From Topomyia yanbarensis (taxonomy: Eukaryota > Arthropoda > Insecta > Diptera > Culicidae): a stretch of DNA of 64,000 nucleotides. The notes beneath the pieces were generated by a model. It was not told the DNA's origin. It made no database searches and saw only the letters and a list, made by a program, of their open reading frames with translations. Below, piece after piece: positions 12,108 through 24,043 of the stretch. The stretch is from positions 212,338,546-212,402,545 of the forward strand of contig NC_080670.1 of the NCBI RefSeq assembly GCF_030247195.1, in the 5' to 3' direction. The translations under genes and the position numbers were made by a program. The first letter of the stretch is position 1. The number at the start of each line of letters is the position of its first letter.

Positions 12108-13065
12108 TCATCTCCGTTCCTCGTACCCAACAATGTCCTCAGCTACGTTGTTGATGGCTGCTTTTACTGTTCTCCAGCAGTCCTCTAGAGGGGCCACGTC
12201 GAGCTTTCCCTTGTCCGGCAACGCTGCCTGGAGGTGCTGCGCGTATGCAGTGGCGACATCTGGTTGCTTTAGTCGCTCCAGATCGTACCGAGGCGGCCGT
12301 CGGCACCGTACATGAATAATGACGGATAGTTTTGGGCGCAATTTAACCATCACCAGGCAGTGGTCCGAGTCGATGTTAGCGCCACGATAGGTCCTGACGT
12401 CGATAATGTCGGAGAAGTGCTGTCCATCGATCAGGACGTGGTCGATTTGCGATTCCGACTGTAGCGGTGATCTCCAGGTGTAACGATAAGGGAGGCTGTG
12501 CTGGAAGGTGCTACGAATGGCCATGTTCTTGAAGGCGGCGAAATCAATGAGTCAAAAGCCGTTCTCGTTCGTCAGGTGGTGAGCGCTGCACTTTCCAAGC
12601 GTCAGTCTGAATTCCTCCTCCTGGCCTACCTGAGCGTTTAAGTCTCCACTGATGATCTTGACGTCGTGGCTTGGGCAGCGGTTGTATTCTCGTTCGAGCG
12701 TAGAAACCGTCTTTGTCATCATCGGTGCTTCCGGAGTGAGGGCTGTGCACGTTTATTATGCTGATGTAGAAGAAACGGCCCTTGATCCTCAACCTGCACA
12801 TTCTTTCGTCGATCGGCCACCAACCGATCACGCACCTTTGCATATCGCCCATCACAATAAAAGCTGTCCCTAGCTCATGTGTGTTGCCGCAGCTCTGGTA
12901 AATGGTATGATTACCTCTAAACGTTCGCACCATGGATCCTGTCCAACACACCTCCTGCAGCGTTATGATTCCGAACCCGCGCTCTTTGAGAACATCGGCG
13001 AGTACGCGGGTGCTTCCGATGGAGTTTATGTTTAGCATTCTTATCTTGTTGGCTTTTCTCTGCAA
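12108..13065 (-). pseudogene. AP-endonuclease domain of the RTE element
   Basis: Two open frames (12544-13065 and 12108-12524) hold the N- and C-terminal halves of an exonuclease III-like fold: MLNINSIGST, TLQEVCW (Glu), IINVHSPHSGS, then YTWRSP, SQIDHVLID and the terminal SDHCLVM (catalytic Asp-His). A frameshift near 12690 and a stop near 12545 break it. In the intact family this domain nicks target DNA for target-primed reverse transcription. Confidence 0.75.
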
Positions 13066-13234
13066 TTGGTTTTTTACGACTGACTCGCAGGGCCTGACAC
13101 CAACCCCCTAACTTTCCGGAGGACCATAGTGTACAATTGAGCTTAGAGTCCTTCACTGGCACTCGGACGATGATCAGCCGCCTCTAACATGGGGAACAGA
13201 CGCTGTTTTGAGCCGATCCTCCTGGAGATCAGCA

Positions 13235-14322
13235 GCAGGAAGTAAGAATACTTGTGAGCACTACGATACCAATACCAATATATCTTATGATGCTCTTAAA
13301 GACCCTCTTGAAACCATGCTACCAACGGCCTAGAATGATCCTTTAGGCCCTGCACTACCTTTCCGAAGCTCTCATTTTTCAGCAGATTCATTCTACACTT
13401 AAGGACTTCGTTGAGATCCGAGACGAGCTGTCTTCTTTGGAACTACCACCTAAAGATGTTACGCAGGCGAATGTGGTATTTCGTGTCACGGTCAATGGAA
13501 ATGACGTTTGCTTTCACCGGGACTTTTCTGATGCATGCCCTATCTGCAACATCCAACGCTTGCTGAAACCTTTCCAGGCAGTTTTCGATGTCATTTGTAT
13601 CAAAAAGAGCAGAATTTTCTTTCAACAGCTCTCTGGAAGACCACCCAATTAACCCTTTCCTAAGATGGATCGGGGACGCAACAGCTTCACCACCGAATTC
13701 GCAAGTTACCGGAAAGTGATCGGAGCTGAGTTCAGAGAGGGTTTGCGGCTTAGAGATTTCAGTGTTGGACAAGAAAATAACCAGAGTAGAGGGCACATCT
13801 GCCGGAGAGAGGAATGTGGGTTCATCACTATAATACCCAAGTTGGGCATCTTCAAAGAGTAGGGAACCATTCTGATTCTACCTGCTATTTCTCCACAGGT
13901 TATGTCGTGCGTTAAGGTCACCGCCCATTACGTATTTAGCGTTCGATCTCGAAAGTTTGGACAAGCCGTTTTTGAATTGTTTAGCCAAACCATTGGTAGT
14001 GTAGCATTGATGCGGACAGTAGACAGCGAAGATTCGATTCCAACTCCTAAACATTCGATGACGGTTGTGCCAAGGTTGCGGCAGCATTAGAAATTTGATG
14101 CCCTTTTTCGCTATGATCGCCACGCATGCTCCGCGAGAGTGTGTTCGATCCATACGCACCGTGGTGTAGTTTGGTATGGAGAACGGGATATCAGGGGAAA
14201 GATATGTTTCGGTTACGATACTTACATCGATGTCGTTTGTGTTGATGAAGTTCACCAGCTCTATCTTTCACTCGGATAGAGTGAGCATTCCAGTTCATCA
14301 GGCGGAGGGGTTTAACAGCCAT
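13235..14322 (-). mobile_element. Jockey-clade LINE fragment, 5' part of ORF2
   Basis: ORF2 appears to start at the ATG at 14322-14320 (MAVKPLRLMNWNAHSI). A frameshift follows near 14260, then DVSIVTETYL, YVMGGDLNARHNLW (stop just after), SSDHFPVTCEF and the region before the RT. All are classic Jockey endonuclease motifs. The fragment ends with a stop near 13300, next to the RTE element, which probably truncated it. No RT core remains. Confidence 0.75.
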
Positions 14323-14351
14323 AACAAATGACCATCAGCCCCAGAACATAG

Positions 14352-14576
14352 ATCTGCGGCCTTATTCTGCGCGGCGTGTGACGTGAGGTGACTAAACTCA
14401 CCTCACTTTACGTGACTTTTTTCACTCGATTCTTAGAGTCGACTCGGGTGAGGTGAGATTCTCCATTGCGGTTAAATGGGCGTCTCACGTCACCCGAAGT
14501 GACTCTTCAGAATTGGGTAAGCAAAGTCACGTAGAGTGAGGTGAGATTAGTCGTCACACGCCGCGCAGGATAGGGC
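14352..14576. mobile_element. hairpin MITE with GGCCTTATTCTGCG ends
   Basis: Inverted ends GGCCTTATTCTGCGCGGCG and CGCCGCGCAGGATAGGGCC, with complementary inner stretches (GTGACGTGAGGTGA; TCACGTAGAGTGAGGTGA). It lies just upstream of the Jockey ORF2 start. Its terminal words resemble family F4 (GGGCCCTATTCTCAC). Confidence 0.7.
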
Positions 14577-14600
14577 CACACATTTCAGTTAAGATGCCCG

Positions 14601-14843
14601 TCAGTTGCTCAGCTGAAAACAATGTCGCGGATTGCTGGTTCGGGGAACCATCTTGGCCACCATTGGCCGCAAGTGCCCACGGGCTAGTGGTGGATGCTCA
14701 CGGTCGAGTTGAAGACGTATCCTGACGAAAGGTTGAGCTGTAGGGACCCCCGGATGATTTCCAGGAGGACTTATTGAAGGAGTCGCAGTTCTTGATCTTC
14801 TGTCTATAAATTGTAGCAGGCTATTTATACCAGCAGATATCAT
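14601..14843 (-). pseudogene. possible Jockey ORF1 remnant
   Basis: An 80-codon minus-strand frame rich in Pro/Arg/Ser lies just upstream of the Jockey ORF2 start, split from it only by the hairpin MITE. Position fits the end of ORF1 but no zinc-knuckle motif is visible, so the identity is a guess from context. Confidence 0.25.
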
Positions 14844-15090
14844 ATGAGTTCGGGTATATCCAGCTGGTAGCTAGGTGCTGTCATCAATACCATAATGCCG
14901 TTCACTACCCACTGACTAGTAGACTGTCATTTCGCTGGCAGATCGTTTGCATTCGGACAGGTAAAGCGAGTGAAGGGGAATAGAAATAAACAAATTTTTG
15001 GTATTTGATAAAATATATACATACATACTACCTGCTTATACCAGTTCAAAACACGGGTGGGTACAGAAACCGACTTACATGGATTACCGC

Positions 15091-15392
15091 CAGGGTGGCC
15101 AGATAGAATTCCTTAATATCGGTAGGGTCACTAAAAGTTTATCGGTAGGACGGGTTGTTGTCCCAAAAACGTAGTATTGACATAGAATTGTAAAATACTG
15201 ACAACACAGATCTCAGACCAAATCCAACCCAAAAAATGAATGTTGAGTAGGATGTGTCCAATATCAATAAAAATCGGTAGTTTTCGGTAGGAATAACAAA
15301 ATATCGGTAGTTTTGCCTTGGTCGTCTGTGAATCGGTAGGGAAGACCAAAATCGGTATGACTACCGATAAATCGGTAGGTCTGGCCACCCTG
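15091..15392 (+). mobile_element. non-autonomous hAT element, 302 bp
   Basis: Ends CAGGGTGGCCAGA and TCTGGCCACCCTG are perfect inverted repeats of hAT type. The flanks carry a perfect 8-bp duplication ATTACCGC (15083-15090, 15393-15400), the hAT hallmark. The interior has repeated ATCGGTAG words and no transposase frame. Confidence 0.92.
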
Positions 15393-15412
15393 ATTACCGC
15401 AGTGATTAGGTT

Positions 15413-15487
15413 GTATTCACAATCGTTCAACACGGGTTCAACGATTGACGTCTGACGATTTTGAAACCAACCGTTCTTAGGGGGTTC
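15413..15487 (-). repeat. foldback F3, internally deleted inverted copy
   Basis: AATCGTTCAACACGGGTTC at the left and GATTTTGAAACCAACCGTTC at the right match the two ends of F3 on the opposite strand; the centre is missing. Confidence 0.6.
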
Positions 15488-15574
15488 TTGCTGATGACAG
15501 CTCCCGCTAAGCAGTGATGCCAGATTTACAGACATGTCTGTATTTTATAATCTTTTGACAGTCACCAAATTTTC

Positions 15575-16035
15575 TGGCAGAGACCGTTCTATCCAACCAA
15601 GACTGGTTTAGCAGTCCTGTCAGATTTCTGCGCGCATCCTGTCCGGTTAGCTGAACTAGGGTGAACTCGGTTTCGCTCGCGTTTTCTGGCAAATTTTGAC
15701 AGGAACCGAGCAAACCTCTGTCATAACTCGGAAATAAACCATGCAAAGATCCTGACAATTCCTACCTGGTAGAATTTTAGCACGGATCGAGCAAAACATC
15801 TGACAAAGTTGTGGCAGGAAGCATACCGAAACTCTGACCGTACATTCTTGGCTGGATTGTGGTTAAAAGCGAGCAGCATCGGTTAGTTTAACCGCTTCTG
15901 TCAGAAACGGTTATTGCATTTGATCGAATTCTCTGCCAGAATTCTCACATAAATCGCACGAAATACTGGCAGAAGCGCTGCCAGAATCAATTTCGCTTTG
16001 CTCAACTTTTCCTAACTTTCTGCTTGCCACGGTGA
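15575..16035 (-). repeat. dispersed repeat R1, inverted copy
   Basis: Shares long stretches with the reverse complement of 45272-45700 (ATTTTCTGGCAGAGACCG, GAACTCGGTTTCGCTCGC, CTTTCTGCTTGCCACGGTGA). Unclassified interspersed repeat without coding capacity. Confidence 0.7.
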
Positions 16036-16106
16036 CTAAAAGAAGTTCAGCAAAATTGATTCCGGTAGAGAATTTGCTCAGATGCAACAACGACTTCTGA
16101 CAGAAG

Positions 16107-16317
16107 CGTTTAAACTAGAAAAACTCTAGAAAGAGAACTGCGGAGACTCCATTTTGGATCGATTGGATTCGTTTTAGCTGTCAAAAAACCGATTCAATCG
16201 ACCATTACCTATGCTTATAACATTGGACGTGTTACCATATAATGCCGGGCATACGTTGTCAACAATGCTGGTTTTCTCTTCGCAGTTCCCTTACTAGAGT
16301 TATTCTAGTTTAAACTA
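16107..16317. mobile_element. MITE with GTTTAAACTAGAA ends
   Basis: Imperfect terminal inverted repeats of about 35 bp: GTTTAAACTAGAAAAACTC at the left and GAGTTATTCTAGTTTAAAC at the right, each followed inwards by GAACTGCG or its complement. No coding frame. Confidence 0.65.
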
Positions 16318-16599
16318 ACCGATGGGGAAGGAGTGGCTTTACGAGACGAAAGATAAAATGAACGCTGAAGCCGTCCCAGATGCTGATAGGAAAAAAGAAA
16401 ATGGAAACGGCTCTAAGCAGCGTCTGTCACGGAACGGGCGGTCGGTGCTTCGTCAGCTATATCCAAGATGGCTGTTCCATCACGAAGCTGGATGTCATAG
16501 CCCTCGTAAGGTGGTATGCCGAATAAACAAACAACCAACCCCGAAAGGGTTAACAATAGATACAGGATGGAACAATCGGTAAGGGGCGGGGGAAAGGTT

Positions 16600-16735
16600 T
16601 AACGGAAACTGATTGAAAAATTGATACTTGGAACGTCAGAGCCCCGCGAAAACTGCCCTCTACACTCGGAAGCTGCAAAAATTGAAGGTGAAGATCGCAG
16701 CCCTTTAGAACATTCGTTTACGCAGCAATGGTGAA
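16600..16735 (+). pseudogene. short RTE-like endonuclease N-terminus fragment
   Basis: Plus-strand translation gives DTWNVRAPRKLPS and, in a shifted frame, KLKVKIAALEHS. This pattern (TWNVRT...LK.KIAAIQE) opens RTE endonucleases. Too short to classify further. Confidence 0.4.
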
Positions 16736-16744
16736 TGGATAAGC

Positions 16745-16955
16745 AGCAGCGGCGGTTCATTAGATGGAGGCCAGTGAGTGACCGTACCTGCGTGCTTGAT
16801 CAATGCTGGTTCTAGCTCGTATTCTGGCTCCGGAATATCGGTCGACCTCAAAGTACCCGATTTCGTCGGTCGACTGGGAAATTTATCAACTGTCAAATTT
16901 TAGTAGAACCAATCCGCATTCCGACTCATTTTGCGGCTGAACTTACTGGGAAGAA
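16745..16955. repeat. degenerate foldback F2
   Basis: GCTGGTTCTAGCTCGTATTC and a right end TTTTGCGGCTGAACTTACTGGG-like sequence match F2, with a different palindrome (GGTCGACCTC) at the centre. Confidence 0.45.
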
Positions 16956-16959
16956 GCCA

Positions 16960-17800
16960 ATGCTCTCGTCTTGTGTTAGGTTTAATTCAGCGAATCACAC
17001 TCGTTAATAGGTTAGCGTGTATGTCTACTGGCGCATACAATGTTCGACGAGGAATGTGATATTATGTACTAATGCTGAAATGCTCAAAATTAAACACGGT
17101 TTTCCATGAACATTCTTTTATTACAACCATCATGTTACGTTCAAATAATTTATACTAGCTTACACTGTAACCTTAACCTACTGATAGTTACATGTTTAAT
17201 ACGCCAGCTGATTTGTGTCGTTGGCCGTTACCCACTATATTTAATTATGTCTGGTTCGCAATTGGGATTGGTGAGATCCTATGAAATTGTTTCTTGTTTT
17301 AAAATGAAACTAGGAGGCCTTGAAATTTTGAATGTTTCCAGAAAATAAGCTATCAAACAGAATACCAATACGATTTACATCATTCAACCTAGTCTGTGCC
17401 TACTTCGATAGATTAAGCTCGACAGAAGCGAATACGTTTTGTTCTACCTACTATAAGGAATTGCTATGAGCTATGAGCTACCGTTCACTTATGGTTGAAA
17501 GTTGAGTTATGACGTGAAAATTTTTTATAGCCAAAATAAAGAATCAAGACAGTTAGTTAGCAAGAGAAAGATTGAGCAATTAACTTCGGTTAAAAGATTA
17601 ATTAATTGGTATGGGAATCCTAAGCAGCAACCGGCCCCGACTAACTCGGTTTCGCAATCGGTTAGAATTCCGTTCAGGGGTTCCTCAGTTAAATGCTAGT
17701 ATTTAAGAGACATTAAGATTAACGCATGGACCAACTAACGGTTGGTAGACAATATAATCTGACATTTAGATCTGGCTAAGAGAAGAAGTTTAATCGTTAC
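16960..17800. other. AT-rich left border of the satellite array
   Basis: No gene recognised. Loose resemblance to array linkers begins near 17500, and the first clear array core is at about 17805. Confidence 0.35.
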
Positions 17801-20800
17801 ATGGCGACCGTGACAATAGAAAGAAGGCTGTGATAGCTCATCCAGAGCAAGAGTAGAAAAATAAAAAGAAAAGCTACTAAAGGAGTTTTCCGGACCAAAA
17901 ACTAAAGTACTATCGCCTCGGACCAAGGTCACGACAATGGCGCAGTAAATATTCTAAAACGACCTAGTTTTGAAGAGATGCACAAGCTCAATCAAGATTC
18001 ATAGACGCCAAAGTAAATTAAAAAGAACTTCAAAAAACTTGACGGTGAAGTTGCTTCGTGGTAGCATTCTTGTGGAATTGGTTTTGCAGATCGTCAATAG
18101 AGTAAAATGCTTTTTTTCTAAAGTTTTTCGTCATATGAAAATGGTTGATTTATTACCAAATATTCCAAAATAAACGTATGTGACTGTAGATAGAGAAGAA
18201 CGTGAGACCGAAAATAGAAACAGGCGAATTTGATATGTTTGATCATGCCACATGGCGACCGTGGCGAAGAATCAAAGATGGATTTGTTAGTACCAATAGC
18301 TGTGTTAAGCTATCCAGTACTATAGTAGCAGTAAAACATGCAGCCTTTTGCAGCTATGGTTAGACACACAATCATGAACCACGAATCGTTGTCGCCGCGG
18401 ACCAAGGTCACGACAATGGCGCAGTAAATATTCTAAAACGACCTAGTTTTGAAGAGATACACAAGCTCAATCAAGAATCACACAGAACATAAGTTATAGT
18501 GTTAAATGGCGACTCGGGCAAAGGATCAAATGTTGGCAATACAAGATAGAAGCTACAGCCGTGTACAGGCTTGAGATTCAGACTAGGATTATCAGAACAG
18601 AACACAATGATTTCAATGTACCCTCATAAAGTTAGAAGCTAGAACAAGCGAGTTTGGTCCTCGATGCGGGAGGATTTTTTTTTAAATGGCAACAATGGCT
18701 ACTAAGCGTCACGACAACGCAACATTTGATGCCGTGACCAGGATAATACGAATAGGAAATAGAAAATATTGAGAAACTACACGGGTTGGATGAACTATGG
18801 TTCTGCATTGATGCACGCTTCGCTTGACAGTAAAGTGAAGTAAACAAATCAGTTCAGTGGTGAAGAAGACGAACGTTATTTTTTGATAAAGTCTATAACG
18901 GCTTTTATACTAGAACACAACAAGTTAATTCGATTGAGTACCTCAGAACCAACAAGTTGGTTTCGGTGTTTCATCATCCGAAATCTCTATGCTGGTGCGT
19001 TACGAGAATGAGGCGAAGTAGCAGATAAAAAATGAATTTCTAAAACTTAACCTAAATTAAAGTGATTTTGGTATCTTTTCTAGGGTTTCCTGCATTAAGC
19101 TTTAAACAGTAGCAGGATAGATGTTTAGAGCTGGACAATTTACCACCAATCGATTTAAAATATTTTCAATCAGTGAGTCTGTGATGAGAGTCCGCATAAG
19201 GTAGCTCTTATAAAAGAAAATGTAAAAAGATTTAAAGTGACAACATTTGGCCCTTCTAACCGATTAAGTCTGGAACAGAGTGCTTGTGTTGATAAAAGTA
19301 ATATTCTATAGTGGAAAATCACAGTTAGTTGAAAGAAAATTCATGGTTCGTGACAGTCATTGAGCTACCACATGAGCCACATAATTGGCGCAGTCGGTAG
19401 GATAGCAGTCATGCGACCTGTAAGTCATAAAAACCAATCCCTACATGCACCAATGTGAATCCTTCTCAGGTCACAGGTCATAAAAACCAAATTTAACATA
19501 TCCTTTCATCAGGCCACTTGAAACGAGGCCACACTCATATTTTCCCACAGATCGTAAATTACTTGAACGATCGTTTTCAAATCCAACTTGCATAACCAGA
19601 TGGGCGCATTCCAGTTAAACCATTCTGGGTCGCACCACTTGTTATAGCAACATTCTCACTAGGTCATTATTATGCTGAGGCGACAAATAAACAGCCTTGT
19701 GTAACCAAACAAAAGCACTGATAGCAACCAATGCACCCATACTTATTCATTGATTTGTTTTCCCTTTTTTTACGCTACCCGTACATAATTATGTACTTTG
19801 AAATTGTAACTGACTCCTCCCATTTTGATGTACATAGAATAGTTTAAGTCAGGTTAGCTAGTAAGATTTTTAAATGGAATAAAGCAGATTATGAAAAACT
19901 ACCAACAAGGGTACAGGCTAAAAGTTTAAAATATCACGTATCCAAAAACACTCATATTTTCTCACAGATCGTAAATTACTCGAACGAATTTTTAAACCCT
20001 AAAAATAATATTCCGTAGTGATAATATCACGGTTCGAGCACAGTTCGACTTAAGCGAAAGAATTTGTTCTGAATTGTAGTTGTTCAATTGCTCAAAATTA
20101 AATTCTAAAACGTTACAAAAAACGAATTTCTAAAACATATCCGAAATTTCAGTGATTGGTTATTGAATGTGGAGCGGCCTGTGAACTGGCGCTGGCTAGT
20201 GACCAGTATCGCAATCGCTCCGTGCTAGTATCTATTTAATCATGACTCTATTTTCCTTCCCAGTATTGGTTGATGTCTAACTCAAATATTCTAAAACGAC
20301 CTAGTTTTGAAGAGATCAACAAACACACCAAAATTGTGGAAATAAGATTGAATTCAAGTTGCTCCTGCAGAGAAAATTGCAGGAACTTCAAAATTACTTT
20401 CCGAAGTTCTTTCTACGCGCACTCATGCGACCTTTGGTCATATGATGACGACTTAAAAAGATCTCAATCCCGTAAATTTGTAATGCATATTGTAATATTG
20501 TGAAGCTGCAGTGGTTTGATCTACAAACGGCAAAAATAATATTCCGTAGTGATAATATCACGTGTCAAAAGAAATTGCTTGCACTGGTTCGCAAAAAAAT
20601 TGAAATAGAATTTGAAAGAAATCACGGTAGGCTGGTGTCGTGCTTCACTGACAGTACGCATACGAATAGGAAATAGAAAATATTGAGAAATTACAAGGAT
20701 TAGCTTGTTTTCTGCTTTCACAAAAATAATAGAAATAGAACTTAAAAAGAACTTACAGTGAATGGTTTAATTATCTCGCACTCATGCGACCTTTGGTCAT

Positions 20801-22782
20801 ATGATGACGACTTTTTAAGAAAGTTACTGTCTTCTATTAAAAATAATATTCCGTAGTGATAATATCACGATTCGAACACAGTTCGACTCAAACTAGGATA
20901 AACTATAGAATTTCTTCGAAATTTCAGTGATTGGTTGACTTGGCTAAAAAACGAATTTCTAAAACATATCCGAAATTTCAGTGATTGGGTATGTGCTTTC
21001 ACTCAAATATTCTAAAACGACCTAGTTTTGAAGAGATCGGCAAATATCAGTCTAGCTATATCGAAGTATGCGCACTCATGCGACCTTTGGTCATATGATG
21101 ACGACTTCAAGAGATCTCAGTCCCACAAATTTGTAATGCATATTGTAATATTGTGGTTTGATCGTCAAGGGCAAAAATAATATTCCGTAGTGATAATATC
21201 ACGTGGCAAAAGATCTTGCTTGCAACTGGTTGCAAAAAAATTGAAATAGAATTTGAAAGAAATTACAGTAGACTGGTGTTGTGCTTCACTGGCAGTTCAC
21301 ATACGGATAGGAAATAGAAAATATTGAGAAATTTTAGGGAGCTATCCAGAATGCAAAGAAGAGAGCTGGACTACATCCATACAAGGTACAGAACTTCCCA
21401 AACCAAATATCAATACATAAAGACGTCAGTCACGACAATGGCGCAGTAAATATTCTAAAACGACCTAGTTTTGAAGAGATGCACAAACACATCCAAGATT
21501 CACGCTAGCAAAAAAAATTAAAACGGACATTAAAAAGAACTGGCTCTGGTGCTGAAGAACGATCGAATTGATCAACACATGGCGACCACAGCGGAAGTAC
21601 CAGAAAGTAAAAAAAATCGTTTCGAAGAAAATCGAAATCGTAAGAATTTGCCTGTTTCAAATACAACCAATCGGAACAGTTTCTATCATTCGAATTAGAG
21701 CTCATTCTCAGGCTCACAATCTCTATCGTCGCGGACCAAGGTCACGACAATGGCGCAGTAAATATTCTAAAACGACCTAGTTTTGAAGAGATGCACAAGC
21801 TCAACCATAAAAAGATAAAAATAATAGACGAACTCAAAAAGAACTTGCATTGATGGTGCTTTGGGGTCCTATTCCCGGGGGAAATAAAATCTGCAGACCA
21901 TCAATGGAGTGAGATGTTTTTTTTTGTTTTTTGAAAGAGGTTTATTTATCTCCAAGCGCTCCTCGCGATTTGATTAATGTGACTGTTAACATATGGCCGT
22001 TAGGATAAAAATGAGCGAAATCAGATCATCACATGGCGTTAGGTCAAAGGTGAAAAATTAAAAATCATTTTAAAAAAGTTGTTTCTGTTCTTGAGTTGGA
22101 AGCAACGGTTAGTTTAAGTTTGAATCAGTTATTTGACGTACTTTGTGCTGTGGACACCTTTACGGAATTTGCAAGTTTCTTGTCGCTTGGTTTGGTGTTA
22201 CCTGTTGCGATATAAACGGCGAGTGCAAATAAAAAATATACCTCACCCCGCGCCGTAATTGGCAGAAAATCAGTGAAAAAACGGTCGAATTAGGTGATTA
22301 CTTCCTTCACCCTATCAGGGTCAAAAATAATATTCCGTAGTGATAATATCACGGTTCGAACATAGTTCGCCTCAAACTAGGATAAACTATAGAATTTCTT
22401 CGAAATTTTAGTGGTTGGTTTTCTGAGACAAAAAACGAATTTCTAAAACATATCCGAAATTTCAGTGATTGGTTATCCGTTTTCGGTCAAATATTCTAAA
22501 ACGACCTAGTTTTGAAGAGACCGGCAAATTCATTGCCCTACGGTATACGAATTGTAAATAGAAATATATAGAGAAATTTCAGTGGCTGAGTCCATTTACT
22601 CGTTAGTATGTACTGTGATAAAAAATGAATTTCTAAAACTTAACCTAAATTAAAGTGGTGGTGGTATCTTTTCTAGTTTCTGGCAGTACATGAAAGCTCT
22701 AAAAACTACCAGGATAGATGTTTAGAGATGGACAATTCATCACTAATTCATACACGGAATTTTCAAGTAGTACTTATAGTAG
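17800..22782 (+). repeat. modular satellite array, left part
   Basis: Diverged part of the array. Besides A1, B, C, D, E, F, G and I cores it holds extra cores not common further right: GGACCAAGGTCACGACAATG (17917, 18393, 21735; partial at 21429), joined directly to core G, and CATGGCGACC (17806, 18249, 21579). Clear A1 copies lie at about 20005, 20534, 20839, 21174 and 22325, and D copies at 20423, 20784 and 21071. All cores are in + orientation. No gene-like frame. Confidence 0.85.
19388..19465 (+). other. tRNA-like stretch with a box A match
   Basis: TTGGCGCAGTCGGTAGGATA matches the pol III box A pattern, and GCAGTCATGCGACCTGTAAG follows where an anticodon arm would be. No convincing box B or closed cloverleaf follows, so a functional tRNA is unlikely; a SINE relic is possible. 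The word TCATGCGACCT is also the start of core D. Confidence 0.25.
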
Positions 22783-23254
22783 TGCAGAGTCCCTAATTTT
22801 CTCCGGTTTCAATTCCGGGAAAATTTCAATCATCCTTTCAACACCATGGGGTGCTCGACTCCATGAGGTAGTCAAATCATAAAGACTTAGCCTTAAGCTA
22901 AGCCAGTTTCATTGACGCTGCGCTTTGCATACGCGAAAGCAATGTTTAATGATAACGAAATTGTTTGTTTACGCCGCCGCGACCCTACCGTAGCAGGGGC
23001 AAGGCACTACCTCGGAGAACGACCCATTGTTTTTTAATTGAATCGGCTAGCGACCGACAGCTCTAGTCAAGAGCTTTAGAAATGTTTTCAAAAACGTCGT
23101 GCATCTCTCTCTCAGAGATGCGCGAAAGTGATCTAAACCCGCGTGGTTAAAAAGTCTTTTGAACCAGAGTTAAGCAGGCAATTGTCATTAGCACGCGCAA
23201 CCGGGTGCGTCGCGTAGTCTCGTGAGAATTCGACCGTATGTTAGTGATACTTAG
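22783..23254 (+). mobile_element. LTR fragment related to the LTR beside it
   Basis: Starts TGCAGAGTCCC and shares spaced words with the following LTR (CCTTAAGCTAAGC, GCACGCG, AATTCGACCGTATGT). Its right end is interrupted by the LTR at 23255; the remainder is not seen beyond 24043. Confidence 0.5.
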
Positions 23255-24039
23255 TGCAGCGCCCATAGTTTTCGGCCAGCATCAACCCTGGAAAATTTCT
23301 CCAAGTGGTGCACCATGGAAGCTAATTTCCTGGGTTACATCACCAGCTACAGCCTTAAGCTAAGCTGATATTTTGATGCACTCGCGCTTTCCAAGCCATA
23401 CGCTTACGGAAAAGAATAAACACTTTGTTTAATTAAACACAGTTTGTTGCTGCCAGCAGCAGACGGCGACGCTATTATAGAAAGTAAAGGCTTCCGAGTA
23501 TGAGTCATAGTGAACTACTGATTCATCCACCGGGGTCTTTACTCTCGCGAGCGTGGAAAGAATGTTTTGTTTAGGTCTGAGACTCTCCAAGAGAGAAGTC
23601 TACACAGACGAAATGATAAAAGTCTTTTGCGTCAGGTCGTTTGGAGGGAGTCGTGAAAAGTTACTTAGGGTTCGCACGCGCTACAGGCGCGCTGGCGAAG
23701 AAGTAAGTCGGATAAGCAAGTCGAAGAGTTCAGTCGTTGTAGTCAGTCGTATTAAGGCAATTAGTGACCGCACGGATAGAAGGCGTGCGCGTGTCGGTCA
23801 GTCGATATAAGTTAGAGTTAGCACGCGAAAACCGGGGTGCGTCGTAAAATTAAGCGGAAAATTCGACCGTATGTGAGCATGTAGGTATATGCCTGAAGGT
23901 GTAACGCAGAACAAATAAAGATAGTGAAACTTAGTGTTTTTTTTTTCTGTGCGATATTTAAATGAGAGAAAACGAAATAGCTTACGTCCACCCTGCTCCC
24001 GTCATATAAAACCAGTGGCCACCCGGCGGCTACGCTACA
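23255..24039 (+). mobile_element. solo LTR, 785 bp
   Basis: Starts TGCAGCGCCCATAG and ends GGCGGCTACGCTACA (TG...CA), with a perfect 4-bp duplication TTAG at 23251-23254 and 24040-24043. AATAAA signals lie inside. A shorter relative stands at 30907-31222. TSD length fits Gypsy or Bel/Pao; internal coding sequence is absent. Confidence 0.75.
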
Positions 24040-24043
24040 TTAG

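Larger units (their letters stand above)
10320..13190 (-). mobile_element. RTE-clade LINE, near full length, broken by frameshifts
   Basis: The minus strand reads endonuclease, then linker, then reverse transcriptase from 13065 down to about 10330. Endonuclease marks are TLQEVCW, ISGDLNAQ (after a frameshift), SQIDHVLID and SDHCLVMVKLRPK. RT marks are GFINGRSTTNQIF, HLFVDFKAAYDS, RRGLRQGDGLSC and CFADDMDIIA (catalytic Asp pair kept). At least five frame changes separate the pieces (near 12540, 12090, 11570, 10935 and 10720), so it is dead. The 5' edge lies near 13190, against the Jockey fragment. The combination matches the RTE clade (JAM1-like elements are known from mosquitoes); the family is not assigned. 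Confidence 0.85.

Noticed and set aside
11554..12315. Long plus-strand frames across the RTE element
   Set aside because: Shadows of the minus-strand LINE reading frame.
20423..20460. C/D box snoRNA in core D (ATGATGA resembles a C box)
   Set aside because: No D box at suitable distance and no terminal stem; the following sequence differs between the two contexts in which D occurs.
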